Notes: a model not told the origin generated them from the sequence alone. 8,839 bases of DNA from Anaerolineaceae bacterium UBA6133 (GCA_002435825.1 DIVL01000037.1:1-8839); one strand, 5' to 3'; positions 1 through 5,509 are shown, counted from the stretch's first letter. Numbers and translations: made by a program.

Positions 1-51
1 GCTAATTGCTCGCCCCTTAATTTTTCCTGATCAAGTCAAGTCGGAGTGAAT

Positions 52-324
52 ATGAGCAATTCAAACAAGAAAAATAAAACGAACAAAAAAGAAGAAACCA
101 ATTTTGAAGATCTCAAAAAGCCCTGGATCCAGCAAAGAACCGGATTGAGGCTTATCATTGGGATTAGTGTTGGTTTAATGCTCCTCGTGGCTGCCCAAAT
201 CATTATTGGAACAGGCGATTGGGGCAAAGGCATTTTATATGGTCTGCTTTTTGGCGGCAGCATTTGGCTGGTCTTTTATGGCATGAACTGGTTTCATACT
301 CTGTTTAGGTCTAAAGATAAGTAG
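52..324 (+). CDS. Small two-helix membrane protein of unknown function, upstream of dhaM
   Basis: This 90-residue protein has a strongly charged, Lys/Asn-rich N-terminus (about residues 1-30), then two hydrophobic segments (about 32-53 and 60-82) joined by a short GTGDWGKG turn, and ends in a basic tail. It is therefore probably a two-pass inner-membrane protein with both ends in the cytoplasm. I do not recognise the family. The ATG at 52 is preferred because GGAG at 43-46 sits five bases before it; an in-frame GTG at 46 would overlap that ribosome binding site. The stop lies 37 bases before dhaM on the same strand, so co-transcription is likely and a link to glycerol or dihydroxyacetone metabolism is possible but unproven. 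In bases 1-51, one frame stays open from the window edge to a TGA at 47-49, which may be the tail of an upstream gene; it is too short to name. Confidence 0.7.
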   Translation: MSNSNKKNKTNKKEETNFEDLKKPWIQQRTGLRLIIGISVGLMLLVAAQIIIGTGDWGKGILYGLLFGGSIWLVFYGMNWFHTLFRSKDK

Positions 325-338
325 TCTTTCTTTTTTTT
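313..338 (+). terminator. Weak hairpin plus T8 tract between the small membrane gene and dhaM
   Basis: AAAGA (313-317) can pair with TCTTT (325-329) across a seven-base loop that includes the stop codon, followed by a run of eight T at 331-338. The stem is only five mostly A-T pairs, so full termination is unlikely. It could be a leaky attenuator that lowers dhaM expression, or a chance T tract. Low confidence. Confidence 0.2.
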
Positions 339-361
339 CAGCATAAAAACAGGAGAAGCGT

Positions 362-1114
362 ATGGTCAATATCTTGTTGGTTTCGCACAGTCATCAATTA
401 GCTCAGGGAACCGCTGACTTGAGCCGCCAGATGGTATCCTCAGAAGAGGTAAAAATTCGGGTCGCTGCCGGGATAGGCGATGACAATGCAGAAATCGGCA
501 CCAATGCCGTTGAAATTATGGAGGCACTCTCTGAACTGGCACAAGAGGATGGCTGCCTGGTCTTGATGGACTTGGGAAGCGCTTTGCTAAGCACCGAAAT
601 GGCAATACAGATGTTGGATGAAGAAACGGCAGGCAAGGTGCATATGTGCCCAGCTCCTTTTGTGGAAGGGGCAATCGCCGCCGGGGTACAGGCAAGTTTG
701 GGGAGTAGTTTGCAAGAGGTTTATGATGAGGCAATGAACGCGCTGAGTGCCAAGCAAAAACAGATTCTGGGAGAAGTAGAGATCCCCACCAGCCCCGAAA
801 ATCCGCAGGAAGAACCTATCGTTACAGCAGAATCGGACAATGATTCGGTGTTAAAGGTCAAGGTTACCAATGCCAGCGGTCTACACGCCAGACCAGCCTC
901 ATTGTTCATCCAGACAGTTAAAAAGCACGACGCAAAATTACAGGTCATTAATCTAAGCGAAGGCAGTGAAGAAATCCCTGTCAAGGGCATGATCTCGGTA
1001 ATGCTAATTCAAGCCAAAAAAGGTGACGAGTTAATTCTGAAGGCAAGCGGGCCTGCCCGCCAGGCTCTGCTAAAAGAATTAGAACAGCTCTTTCTTAATA
1101 ATTTCGGAGAATAA
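362..1114 (+). CDS. dhaM: PTS-dependent dihydroxyacetone kinase phosphotransferase subunit DhaM (IIA-like domain fused to HPr)
   Basis: DhaM relays phosphate from the PTS to the ADP bound on DhaL, which then phosphorylates dihydroxyacetone held by DhaK. Residues 1-130 form the mannose-IIA-like domain: VSHS with the expected phospho-His at His9, the MDLGSA motif at 69-74, and PAPFVEGAIAAGVQAS at 97-112. A Pro/Glu-rich linker (about 135-163) leads to an HPr domain (165-250) with GLHARPAS, where His175 is the expected phosphorylated residue. The E. coli protein carries a further partial enzyme I domain; it is absent here, so a separate enzyme I must supply phosphate. The position matching regulatory Ser46 of HPr is Gly209 (VKGMISVM), which argues against control by HPr kinase. 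AGGAG at 351-355 lies six bases before the ATG. dhaK and dhaL are not visible; they probably lie upstream. Confidence 0.93.
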   Translation: MVNILLVSHSHQLAQGTADLSRQMVSSEEVKIRVAAGIGDDNAEIGTNAVEIMEALSELAQEDGCLVLMDLGSALLSTEMAIQMLDEETAGKVHMCPAPFVEGAIAAGVQASLGSSLQEVYDEAMNALSAKQKQILGEVEIPTSPENPQEEPIVTAESDNDSVLKVKVTNASGLHARPASLFIQTVKKHDAKLQVINLSEGSEEIPVKGMISVMLIQAKKGDELILKASGPARQALLKELEQLFLNNFGE

Positions 1115-1191
1115 CCCGAAGTCCTCGATTGTTTTTTACCCAAAGCTTGATCAAGTTCCTGCTAAACCGCCTTTACTAAGAGGTTTCGGTT

Positions 1192-1208
1192 CATCCTGAT
1201 TCAGGATG
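1192..1208. repeat. Short perfect palindrome downstream of dhaM
   Basis: CATCCTGA (1192-1199) and TCAGGATG (1201-1208) are exact reverse complements around a single T. No T tract follows, so it is not a standard intrinsic terminator. It could be a protein-binding site or, on longer RNA, part of a 3' end structure for the dha transcript. Confidence 0.45.
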
Positions 1209-1411
1209 CAGATTAAGAAGCGCAAAAGACCAGAATTTTCTATTTTTAAAACAAAAAAGCTGACGATTCCTGATCACCAGGCACCTGTCCAAGCACGAAT
1301 TGGCTGATGGTAGTAGTAAGGCGTTTCAGGAGCATTCGATGTGTTTATTGCAGCTGCTAATCAATCCGTTCGGAAAGTCACGAATGCTGGAAAATAGAGT
1401 CCATAATATAT

Positions 1412-1478
1412 GTAGGTTTCCGATGTCAGGTTGAACCCCGCAAAAAAAACACGGGGCAGGCTGCGCAACCTGACCTAC
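1412..1478. repeat. Three-part imperfect hairpin, dispersed-repeat-like
   Basis: Three nested arm pairs fold this stretch back on itself. GTAGG (1412-1416) pairs with CCTAC (1474-1478), GTCAGGTTG (1425-1433) with CAACCTGAC (1466-1474), and CCCCG (1436-1440) with CGGGG (1452-1456). The outer and middle right arms share C1474, so one end pair is lost if both form. The apical loop is dominated by eight A (1442-1449). On the opposite strand that loop reads as T8, but it lies inside the hairpin rather than after it, so it is not a simple terminator. It looks like a repeat of the palindromic intergenic type; copy number elsewhere is unknown. Confidence 0.55.
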
Positions 1479-1499
1479 GACTGGTATTTACCAATTGAG

Positions 1500-1542
1500 T
1501 AGGGGCGAGACGAAGTACCTGTAGGGCGAGACAAAGTGCCCG
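1500..1542. repeat. Tandem pair of about 21-base units (TAGGGGCGAGAC type)
   Basis: The unit at 1500-1521 (TAGGGGCGAGACGAAGTACC and following) is repeated at once at 1522-1542 with one deleted G and three substitutions. The TAGGGCG word that starts each unit also occurs, in reverse complement, at the outer ends of the two 66-base repeats (about 1723-1729 and 1908-1914). This makes it a module of the same repeat family rather than an isolated duplication. Confidence 0.6.
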
Positions 1543-1553
1543 CGAAGCAGGGT

Positions 1554-1609
1554 ATTGGAAGTACTGCGCACATCATCATGCAGAGATCTAGATGTACTTC
1601 CAATCCGCC
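1554..1609. repeat. Hairpin unit with perfect 11-base arms and a CCGCC end
   Basis: ATTGGAAGTAC (1554-1564) and GTACTTCCAAT (1594-1604) are perfect reverse complements around a 29-base loop, and CCGCC follows at 1605-1609. The layout of arm, loop, arm and CCGCC matches, in opposite orientation, the two units at 1664-1730 and 1849-1915, whose arms read ATTGAGGG. The arm sequence differs between units but remains self-complementary within each one. Confidence 0.65.
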
Positions 1610-1663
1610 ATCACACCATTGATCATCCGCAATAAACAAAACTTGCTACCAGGATCACCATAA

Positions 1664-1730
1664 GCGGCGGATTGAGGGCACGATACGTTTGTCCATCACA
1701 TCGTCCACGGTACCCTCAATCGCGCCCTAC
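1664..1730. repeat. 66-base structured repeat, copy 1
   Basis: This copy begins GCGGCGGATTGAGGGCAC and ends in CGCCCTAC. GATTGAGGG (1670-1678) pairs with CCCTCAATC (1713-1721), and inside it ACGAT (1680-1684) can pair with ATCGT near 1699-1703. It matches the second copy, 185 bases downstream, with six mismatches over 66 bases. The size, imperfect terminal inverted repeats and lack of coding content suggest a MITE-like or REP-like element. Confidence 0.7.
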
Positions 1731-1848
1731 GATTTACTTTATTCGCGAAGCAGGGAATGGCGATCTGCTTTTCATTGTGATAACTTTAGACCAGGTGGTC
1801 AGATGCTGTGCTCGGTCAGGAGACCGGCTCGAACGGGTAAACAGGACA

Positions 1849-1915
1849 GCGGCGGATTGAGGGCACAATACGTTTGTCTACCACATCGTCCACGGTGCCC
1901 TCAAGCTCGCCCTAA
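1849..1915. repeat. 66-base structured repeat, copy 2
   Basis: This is a direct repeat of the element at 1664. TTGAGGGCAC (1857-1866) pairs perfectly with GTGCCCTCAA (1895-1904). Relative to copy 1, an A-to-G change in the right arm restores a C-G pair that is mismatched in copy 1. Changes at the outer end extend or shorten the stem. This small stem-aware pattern supports a fold that matters, although two copies are too few to prove it. Confidence 0.7.
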
Positions 1916-2088
1916 ACATGACTGCAGACAGGCGTGAACTGGATTCTGGAGACCTCCGGTCAGGTCGCGTGCCCGGTCCCACGGGGAGGCTTCGCACCGA
2001 GGACGCCGGCACGATCTAGTAAACTTGAAATATCCCCTCTGGCACAAGAATTGCTACCTATCGTTTGAGTATTTTCATCGAGGGAGTC

Positions 2089-2865
2089 ATGACTGAGCCA
2101 AAGAAAAGCGTCCGCATCATCATGTTCATTGGGCTGATCGCCTTGAATATTTTCTTGCTTGCCGTGGTCCTGAAGCGCACCCTCCCCGAACCCCCGCCTC
2201 AAGCCAAAATGGTCAGCCCCACCACCCCAGCGGTTTCGATGGAAAATCACCTCTATCTCCCCCTGGCAGTCACAGTTTACAAAGACCCGATTGTCCTCCT
2301 GCCTGGGGATGGGGTCTACTACGAGCGGGATCAAGACATGCAGATCGTGCATGTTGTGGGCGAAGTGCTCAACAATACCCCAACGATTGTCAATAAGGTG
2401 ATGGTTGAAGCCGTGCTCAATTTAAAATCTGGCGGTCAGACAACCTTACGCGGCTACCCGCTGGCTGACAGCATTGCGCCTGGCAATCGGGCGTGCTTTG
2501 ACCTTTACGTTGTAGAGGCAAAGGAAGTCGAAAGTTACGCTGTCCAAGTCCTTTCTTATGCAACGGGCGGCGCATTGCCAGGCGGAGTAGTGCCAGCGGT
2601 TTCAAATGCCGGATATGACGCTCAAAATGGTTGGTACATGGTCGAAGGCACGATCAGCACCACTGAACCCGCAATTTTGAATGATTTGCGCGCAGTGGTA
2701 ACACTATTTGATAGTTCCGGCAGGGTGTTGGGATGCGAACAAAGCTATGTGCGCACCCAAACCGAAGAGGCAAACGCGCCTGCCACTTTTCGTATTTTGT
2801 TTATGAATCGTGATTTCTCACAAGCGTCCAATTACACCCTTGCGATTGCTGGAGCAGTTCAGTAG
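2089..2865 (+). CDS. Membrane-anchored extracytoplasmic protein with two FxLYD-like domains
   Basis: The 258-residue product has a short basic N-terminus, one hydrophobic segment (about 9-28) that could be an anchor or uncleaved signal, and a Pro-rich linker (32-47). HLYLPLAV follows at 54-61. Then come two beta-rich units of FxLYD style: residues about 86-157 (VVGEVLNNTPTIVNKVMVEA, then SIAPGNRACFDLYV) and about 183-255 (MVEGTISTTEPAILNDLRAV, then LFDSSGRVLG). Each unit has one cysteine, Cys136 and Cys216, which could pair. Such domains are non-catalytic and common on secreted bacterial proteins; a precise role cannot be read from sequence. The ATG at 2089 is chosen because AGGGAG lies just upstream (2081-2086), although that spacing is short. 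An in-frame TTG at 2065 would add eight residues and lacks a good binding site. The gene stands alone between long intergenic stretches. Confidence 0.75.
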   Translation: MTEPKKSVRIIMFIGLIALNIFLLAVVLKRTLPEPPPQAKMVSPTTPAVSMENHLYLPLAVTVYKDPIVLLPGDGVYYERDQDMQIVHVVGEVLNNTPTIVNKVMVEAVLNLKSGGQTTLRGYPLADSIAPGNRACFDLYVVEAKEVESYAVQVLSYATGGALPGGVVPAVSNAGYDAQNGWYMVEGTISTTEPAILNDLRAVVTLFDSSGRVLGCEQSYVRTQTEEANAPATFRILFMNRDFSQASNYTLAIAGAVQ

Positions 2866-3072
2866 CGCTATCTACGCCTAAACGAAGCAGTAATCCGCCT
2901 TCTCAAAAGATTGTCATATGGAATTCTTGGAGAATAACTATCTCTTGGAAATGGTATAGCTTGATTTGCTGATGCCTGATTGCGACGTGGGGACTGGCTG
3001 GATAATTGAACTACTCCGTGGGGATGAAAACGAAGACCTCAGGATAAAGGGGTGGGAGAAAAAAAGAAAATT

Positions 3073-3096
3073 GAACCCATTTACAGAACCCATTTA
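3073..3096. promoter_or_regulatory. Direct repeat GAACCCATTTA x2 just upstream of the candidate promoter
   Basis: GAACCCATTTA occurs at 3073-3083 and again at 3086-3096, a 13-base period with a two-base gap. It ends four bases before the proposed -35 box. Tandem half-sites next to a -35 box are a common layout for activator binding, so this is a candidate regulator site. No known regulator consensus was recognised. Confidence 0.4.
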
Positions 3097-3100
3097 GCAC

Positions 3101-3128
3101 TTTCCATTTGTCTTTAACGTTGTATAAT
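3101..3128 (+). promoter_or_regulatory. Candidate sigma-70-type promoter for the surface-protein gene
   Basis: A perfect TATAAT at 3123-3128 lies 16 bases after TTTCCA (3101-3106), which matches the -35 consensus at four of six positions. Transcription would start near 3135, giving a leader of about 130 bases before the ATG at 3263. The weak -35 with a direct repeat immediately upstream fits an activator-dependent promoter. Confidence 0.5.
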
Positions 3129-3262
3129 TTTATGTGACATGAATAATGCGAGTTCATGTTCAGGGAGGGCGAAAAGATTGGTTGTGCCATTTCCCTGGTC
3201 GAATTTCGTTGCATAGTCGTTATTTTGTCGCCGGTTTTTTAAAAAATGAGGGAGTTGTTTCC

Positions 3263-5149
3263 ATGAAAACTAAAAAGTCCATTTTGGTTATCTTTTTTTC
3301 CGCGGCTTTACTATTCATTTTCCTGGGCTGGAGCGCCGTCTCCGCGTATTCCACCGCTCCCCAAACCCTAGTCAACATTCTCTATGTCAAACAAGGCGCG
3401 GATAGTATCGATTGCACTTCATGGGCGACTGCCTGCGAACTGCAGACTGCGCTCTCTAACGCGGTGGCTGGCGATCAGATCTGGGTGGCGGCGGGCACTT
3501 ACAAACCCACTGCAGGTACTGATCGGACTGCCACCTTCCAACTCAAATCCGGTGTCGCCATCTACGGCGGCTTTGCTGGGACAGAAACCAGCCTTGCCGA
3601 ACGCGATTGGGAAACTAACATCACCACTCTGAGCGGAGATATTAGGGTTGGTGGCAATGCGGGAGACAACAGCTACCATGTGGTGACCGGCAGCGGGGTA
3701 GACGAGACGGCTGTGTTGGATGGCTTTACCATCAGGGGTGGAAATGCGGATGGTAGCTATGAGGAAAACTATGATAGAGGCGGCGGGATGTACAACGAGT
3801 ACAACAGCAGCCCCAGCCTGAGCAATGTCACCCTCAGCGGCAACTCGGCAACTTATAATGGCGGCGGGATGTCCAATTATCAAAGCAGCCCCAGCCTGAG
3901 CAATGTCACCTTCTCCGGCAATAGCGCTTATTACGGCGGCGGGATGTACAATTATCAAAGCAGCCCCAGCCTGAGCAATGTCACCTTCTCCGGCAACTCG
4001 GCAACTTATAACGGCGGCGGGATGTCCAACTATGACAACAGCAGCCCCAGCCTGAGCAATGTCACCTTCTCCAGCAACAGCGCTTATGGCGGCGGCGGGA
4101 TGTACAACGATTACAACAGCAGCCCCAGCCTGAGCAATGTCACCTTCTCCACCAATAGCGCTTATTCCGGCGGCGGGATGTACAATAATCAAAGTAGCCC
4201 CAGCCTGAGCAATGTCACCTTCTCCACCAACTCGACACTTTATTACGGCGGCGGGATGTTCAACTTTGTCAACAGTAGCCCCAGCCTGAGCAATGTCACC
4301 TTCTCCGGCAATAGCGCTTATTACGGCGGCGGGATGTACAATTATCAAAGCAGCCCGACAGTGACTAATTCAATCCTTTGGGGAAATAACCCTGAACAAA
4401 TATATAACGATTCTCTATCGTCTGTCACAGTCACTTACAGCGACGTCCAGGACGGTTATACAGGCACAGGCAACATCGATGCTAATCCGCTTTTAGGTCC
4501 CCTGGCAGACAACGGTGGTTTCACACAGACCCATGCGCTAGGTAAAGGCAGCCCTGCCATTGATGCAGGGGACCCGGCCCCGTCAAATTGCCCCGCCACA
4601 GACCAACGCGGCTTTCCCAGACCAATCGATGGAAATGGGGATGGAGATCCTATATGTGATATGGGCGCGTATGAGTACAATTCATTCTCACTGACGCTTG
4701 ATATTGCAGGCAGTGGATCCATAGACCTAGATCCCGATAAACTGGAATACCTCTGGGGGGAGGAAGTTACCCTCACCGCCACGGCTGATCCAGGCTGGAC
4801 CTTTATTGGATGGAGTGGGGATGCTTCAGGCACAGAGAACCCGCTGATCATCACGATTAGAGGCAACACCGGCATCAAGGCCACCTTCACGCAAAATGAA
4901 TACACATTGACTGTGGCTGTGACCCCTAGCGGTTCTGGCGAAGTGGCTGTTGACCCAGTTAAGTCCACCTACCACTACGGCGATGTCGTTACCCTCACCG
5001 CCACGGCTGATCCAGGCTGGACCTTCTCAAGCTGGAGTGGGGATGCAACAGGAGTAACCAATCCGCTGATCATCACGATTAAAGACGACACCAGTATCAC
5101 GGCCGAATTTATAAATTTCACAATATACTTACCGTTAATCTTGAGATAA
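3263..5149 (+). CDS. Secreted beta-helix surface protein with PMP-like repeats, choice-of-anchor Q-type region and two InlB-B-like repeats
   Basis: The product has 628 residues. Residues 1-30 are a signal peptide (MKTKK, a hydrophobic core, then AVSA at 25-28). Residues 39-120 resemble the N-cap of a right-handed beta-helix (YVKQGADS, IWVAAGTY). Eight repeats follow at about 173-365, each with GGGMYN and SSPSLSNVTFSGNSA; the GGxx and FxxN pairing is that of polymorphic outer-membrane protein repeats. Residues 366-472 (NSILWGN, NIDANPLLGPLADNGG, GSPAIDAGD, DMGAYEY) match the region typical of choice-of-anchor Q proteins. Two InlB-B-like repeats follow (475-543 and 547-617; TLTATADPGWTF, WSGDA), and the chain ends in IYLPLILR. 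The likely role is a surface protein in adhesion or glycan contact; no catalytic site was seen. The start at 3263 is supported by GAGGGAG eight bases upstream and by the signal peptide. The frame extends 39 codons further upstream without support. Confidence 0.85.
   Translation: MKTKKSILVIFFSAALLFIFLGWSAVSAYSTAPQTLVNILYVKQGADSIDCTSWATACELQTALSNAVAGDQIWVAAGTYKPTAGTDRTATFQLKSGVAIYGGFAGTETSLAERDWETNITTLSGDIRVGGNAGDNSYHVVTGSGVDETAVLDGFTIRGGNADGSYEENYDRGGGMYNEYNSSPSLSNVTLSGNSATYNGGGMSNYQSSPSLSNVTFSGNSAYYGGGMYNYQSSPSLSNVTFSGNSATYNGGGMSNYDNSSPSLSNVTFSSNSAYGGGGMYNDYNSSPSLSNVTFSTNSAYSGGGMYNNQSSPSLSNVTFSTNSTLYYGGGMFNFVNSSPSLSNVTFSGNSAYYGGGMYNYQSSPTVTNSILWGNNPEQIYNDSLSSVTVTYSDVQDGYTGTGNIDANPLLGPLADNGGFTQTHALGKGSPAIDAGDPAPSNCPATDQRGFPRPIDGNGDGDPICDMGAYEYNSFSLTLDIAGSGSIDLDPDKLEYLWGEEVTLTATADPGWTFIGWSGDASGTENPLIITIRGNTGIKATFTQNEYTLTVAVTPSGSGEVAVDPVKSTYHYGDVVTLTATADPGWTFSSWSGDATGVTNPLIITIKDDTSITAEFINFTIYLPLILR
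3779..4357 (+). repeat. Coding tandem array, eight beta-helix repeats of about 24-27 codons
   Basis: Eight units begin GGCGGCGGGATG and seven share AGCCCCAGCCTGAGCAATGT followed by CACC. They are close at the DNA level, not only in protein. An 80-base stretch is identical at 3887-3966 and 4277-4356, 390 bases apart. Length differences between units are whole codons (for example the extra residue in YDNSS versus YQSS). Such an array is expected to gain and lose units by slippage or recombination without breaking the frame. Confidence 0.9.
4685..5113 (+). repeat. Two InlB-B-like repeats encoded by partly identical DNA
   Basis: Two copies of a domain of about 70 residues lie head to tail. A 38-base block is identical at 4766-4803 and 4988-5025 (encoding VTLTATADPGWTF). 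A second block, CCGCTGATCATCACGATTA, is also shared. The remaining parts have diverged, which suggests duplication followed by local gene conversion or selection on the core strand. Confidence 0.8.
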
Positions 5150-5170
5150 AAGTATTACGAATGCTGCTAA

Positions 5171-5212
5171 CGCCAGTCTGCCAATACCCGTTCACTTTAT
5201 GGCAGGCTGGCG
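5171..5212 (+). terminator. Stem-loop after the surface-protein gene, probable terminator
   Basis: CGCCAGTCTGCCA (5171-5183) pairs with TGGCAGGCTGGCG (5200-5212): thirteen pairs with one G-U wobble around a 16-base loop, starting 22 bases after the stop codon. The sequence after it (CTATCATTAATTTA) is A/T-rich but has no clean T run. It may act as a terminator, possibly with help, or as a 3' stabilising structure. Confidence 0.55.
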
Positions 5213-5448
5213 CTATCATTAATTTATCAGTCTGTATTGAGTCAGGCGATAAACTGTGGAAACCTTTAGTCAACCAAACGTGCTCGGCCATGAGACTGGC
5301 ACGATTGATGAATTCAAAAAAGTCTCGTAACTTCCCACTCCATGTCGTTATTTAGGACACCGGAGGGAAGAGTTGCGATATGGATGGGATCATGCCCTCC
5401 TTCGCGGGCTCAAACTCCCTCTCCGCACAAAAAGATTGTTATTTCGGC

Positions 5449-5477
5449 TTGACAATTCCTGCTCGATGCCGTATAGT
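5449..5477 (+). promoter_or_regulatory. Strong sigma-70-type promoter of the marR-ABC operon
   Basis: A perfect TTGACA (5449-5454) is followed after exactly 17 bases by TATAGT (5472-5477), one base from consensus. Transcription should begin around 5483-5486, about 25 bases before the marR ATG. The near-ideal boxes mean the promoter would be strong unless repressed, which fits control by the MarR protein it drives. Confidence 0.8.
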
Positions 5478-5494
5478 AAAGCCCGTTTAACTAT
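5473..5494. promoter_or_regulatory. Candidate MarR operator overlapping the -10 box and start site
   Basis: ATAGTAAA (5473-5480), a GCCCG centre, then TTTAACTAT (5486-5494) form an imperfect palindrome; the arms match except for one extra base in the right arm. It covers the -10 box and the likely start site. MarR-family dimers typically bind palindromes of about 16-22 bases in this position to repress their own operon. The assignment is inference from position and symmetry. Confidence 0.45.
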
Positions 5495-5509
5495 CAAGGC
5501 AGGTTTACA

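Larger units (their letters stand above)
1115..2088. other. Long intergenic region rich in palindromes and dispersed-type repeats, no credible gene
   Basis: No reading frame here has a good ribosome binding site together with recognisable protein. The short open frames at about 1672-1937 run through the two 66-base repeats and simply translate them. The stretch holds small palindromes near dhaM (CTTGATCAAG at 1146-1155; an eight-base arm pair at 1192-1208), a multi-part hairpin at 1412-1478, a tandem pair at 1500-1542, and three related hairpin units at about 1521-1609, 1664-1730 and 1849-1915. A 12-base word, CGCGAAGCAGGG, occurs twice (1541-1552 and 1744-1755). I saw no tRNA or rRNA. From 1916 to 2060 there is GC-rich sequence with nothing I can assign. 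A TTGAAA at 2025-2030 has no convincing -10 partner. Confidence 0.6.
2866..3262. other. Intergenic leader of the surface-protein gene
   Basis: These roughly 400 bases show no credible gene. The first 200 bases carry nothing I can assign. From 3073 there is an 11-base direct repeat followed by a candidate promoter (3101-3128). The remainder to 3262 would be a 5' leader of about 130 bases ending with GAGGGAG at 3248-3254. The reading frame of the downstream gene stays open back to 3146, but without a binding site or signal-like sequence there. Confidence 0.6.
5213..5509. other. Intergenic region ahead of the MarR-ABC operon
   Basis: No credible gene is present. An open frame from 5161 to 5355 overlaps the stem-loop, has no ribosome binding site and gives an unremarkable protein. 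GGAGGG (5362-5367) can pair with CCCTCC (5395-5400), and a looser inverted pair spans 5361-5375 and 5411-5425; both are weak. The promoter and possible operator of the marR operon occupy 5449-5494. Confidence 0.5.

Noticed and set aside
1115..1140. Possible intrinsic terminator directly after dhaM (six T at 1130-1135)
   Set aside because: Only a three-base stem (CGA/TCG) precedes the T run, too weak to call.
1664..1915. CRISPR array or integron attC sites, considered for the repeated palindromic units
   Set aside because: There are only two direct copies, 185 bases apart, with unequal surroundings, no regular spacers, no cas genes, and no paired attC core sites or integrase.
1672..1937. Two overlapping short plus-strand frames in the intergenic region
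   Set aside because: They translate the two 66-base repeats and the spacer in different frames, with no ribosome binding site and no protein-like composition.
3146..3262. Upstream extension of the surface-protein frame by 39 codons
   Set aside because: It would place a hydrophilic stretch before a clear signal peptide; the ATG at 3263 has a good ribosome binding site.
3419..4348. Long minus-strand open frame (309 codons) with regular repeats of GEGDIAQAGA
   Set aside because: It is the complement of the beta-helix array; its regularity comes from the plus-strand repeats. It has no signal peptide or domain, and the plus-strand protein is well supported.
5161..5355. 64-codon plus-strand open frame after the surface-protein gene
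   Set aside because: Its start lies at the base of the 5171-5212 stem-loop, there is no ribosome binding site, and the product resembles no known protein.
5361..5425. Inverted repeats upstream of the marR promoter
   Set aside because: The arms pair only over five to six bases without shifting; likely chance in a purine/pyrimidine-biased stretch.
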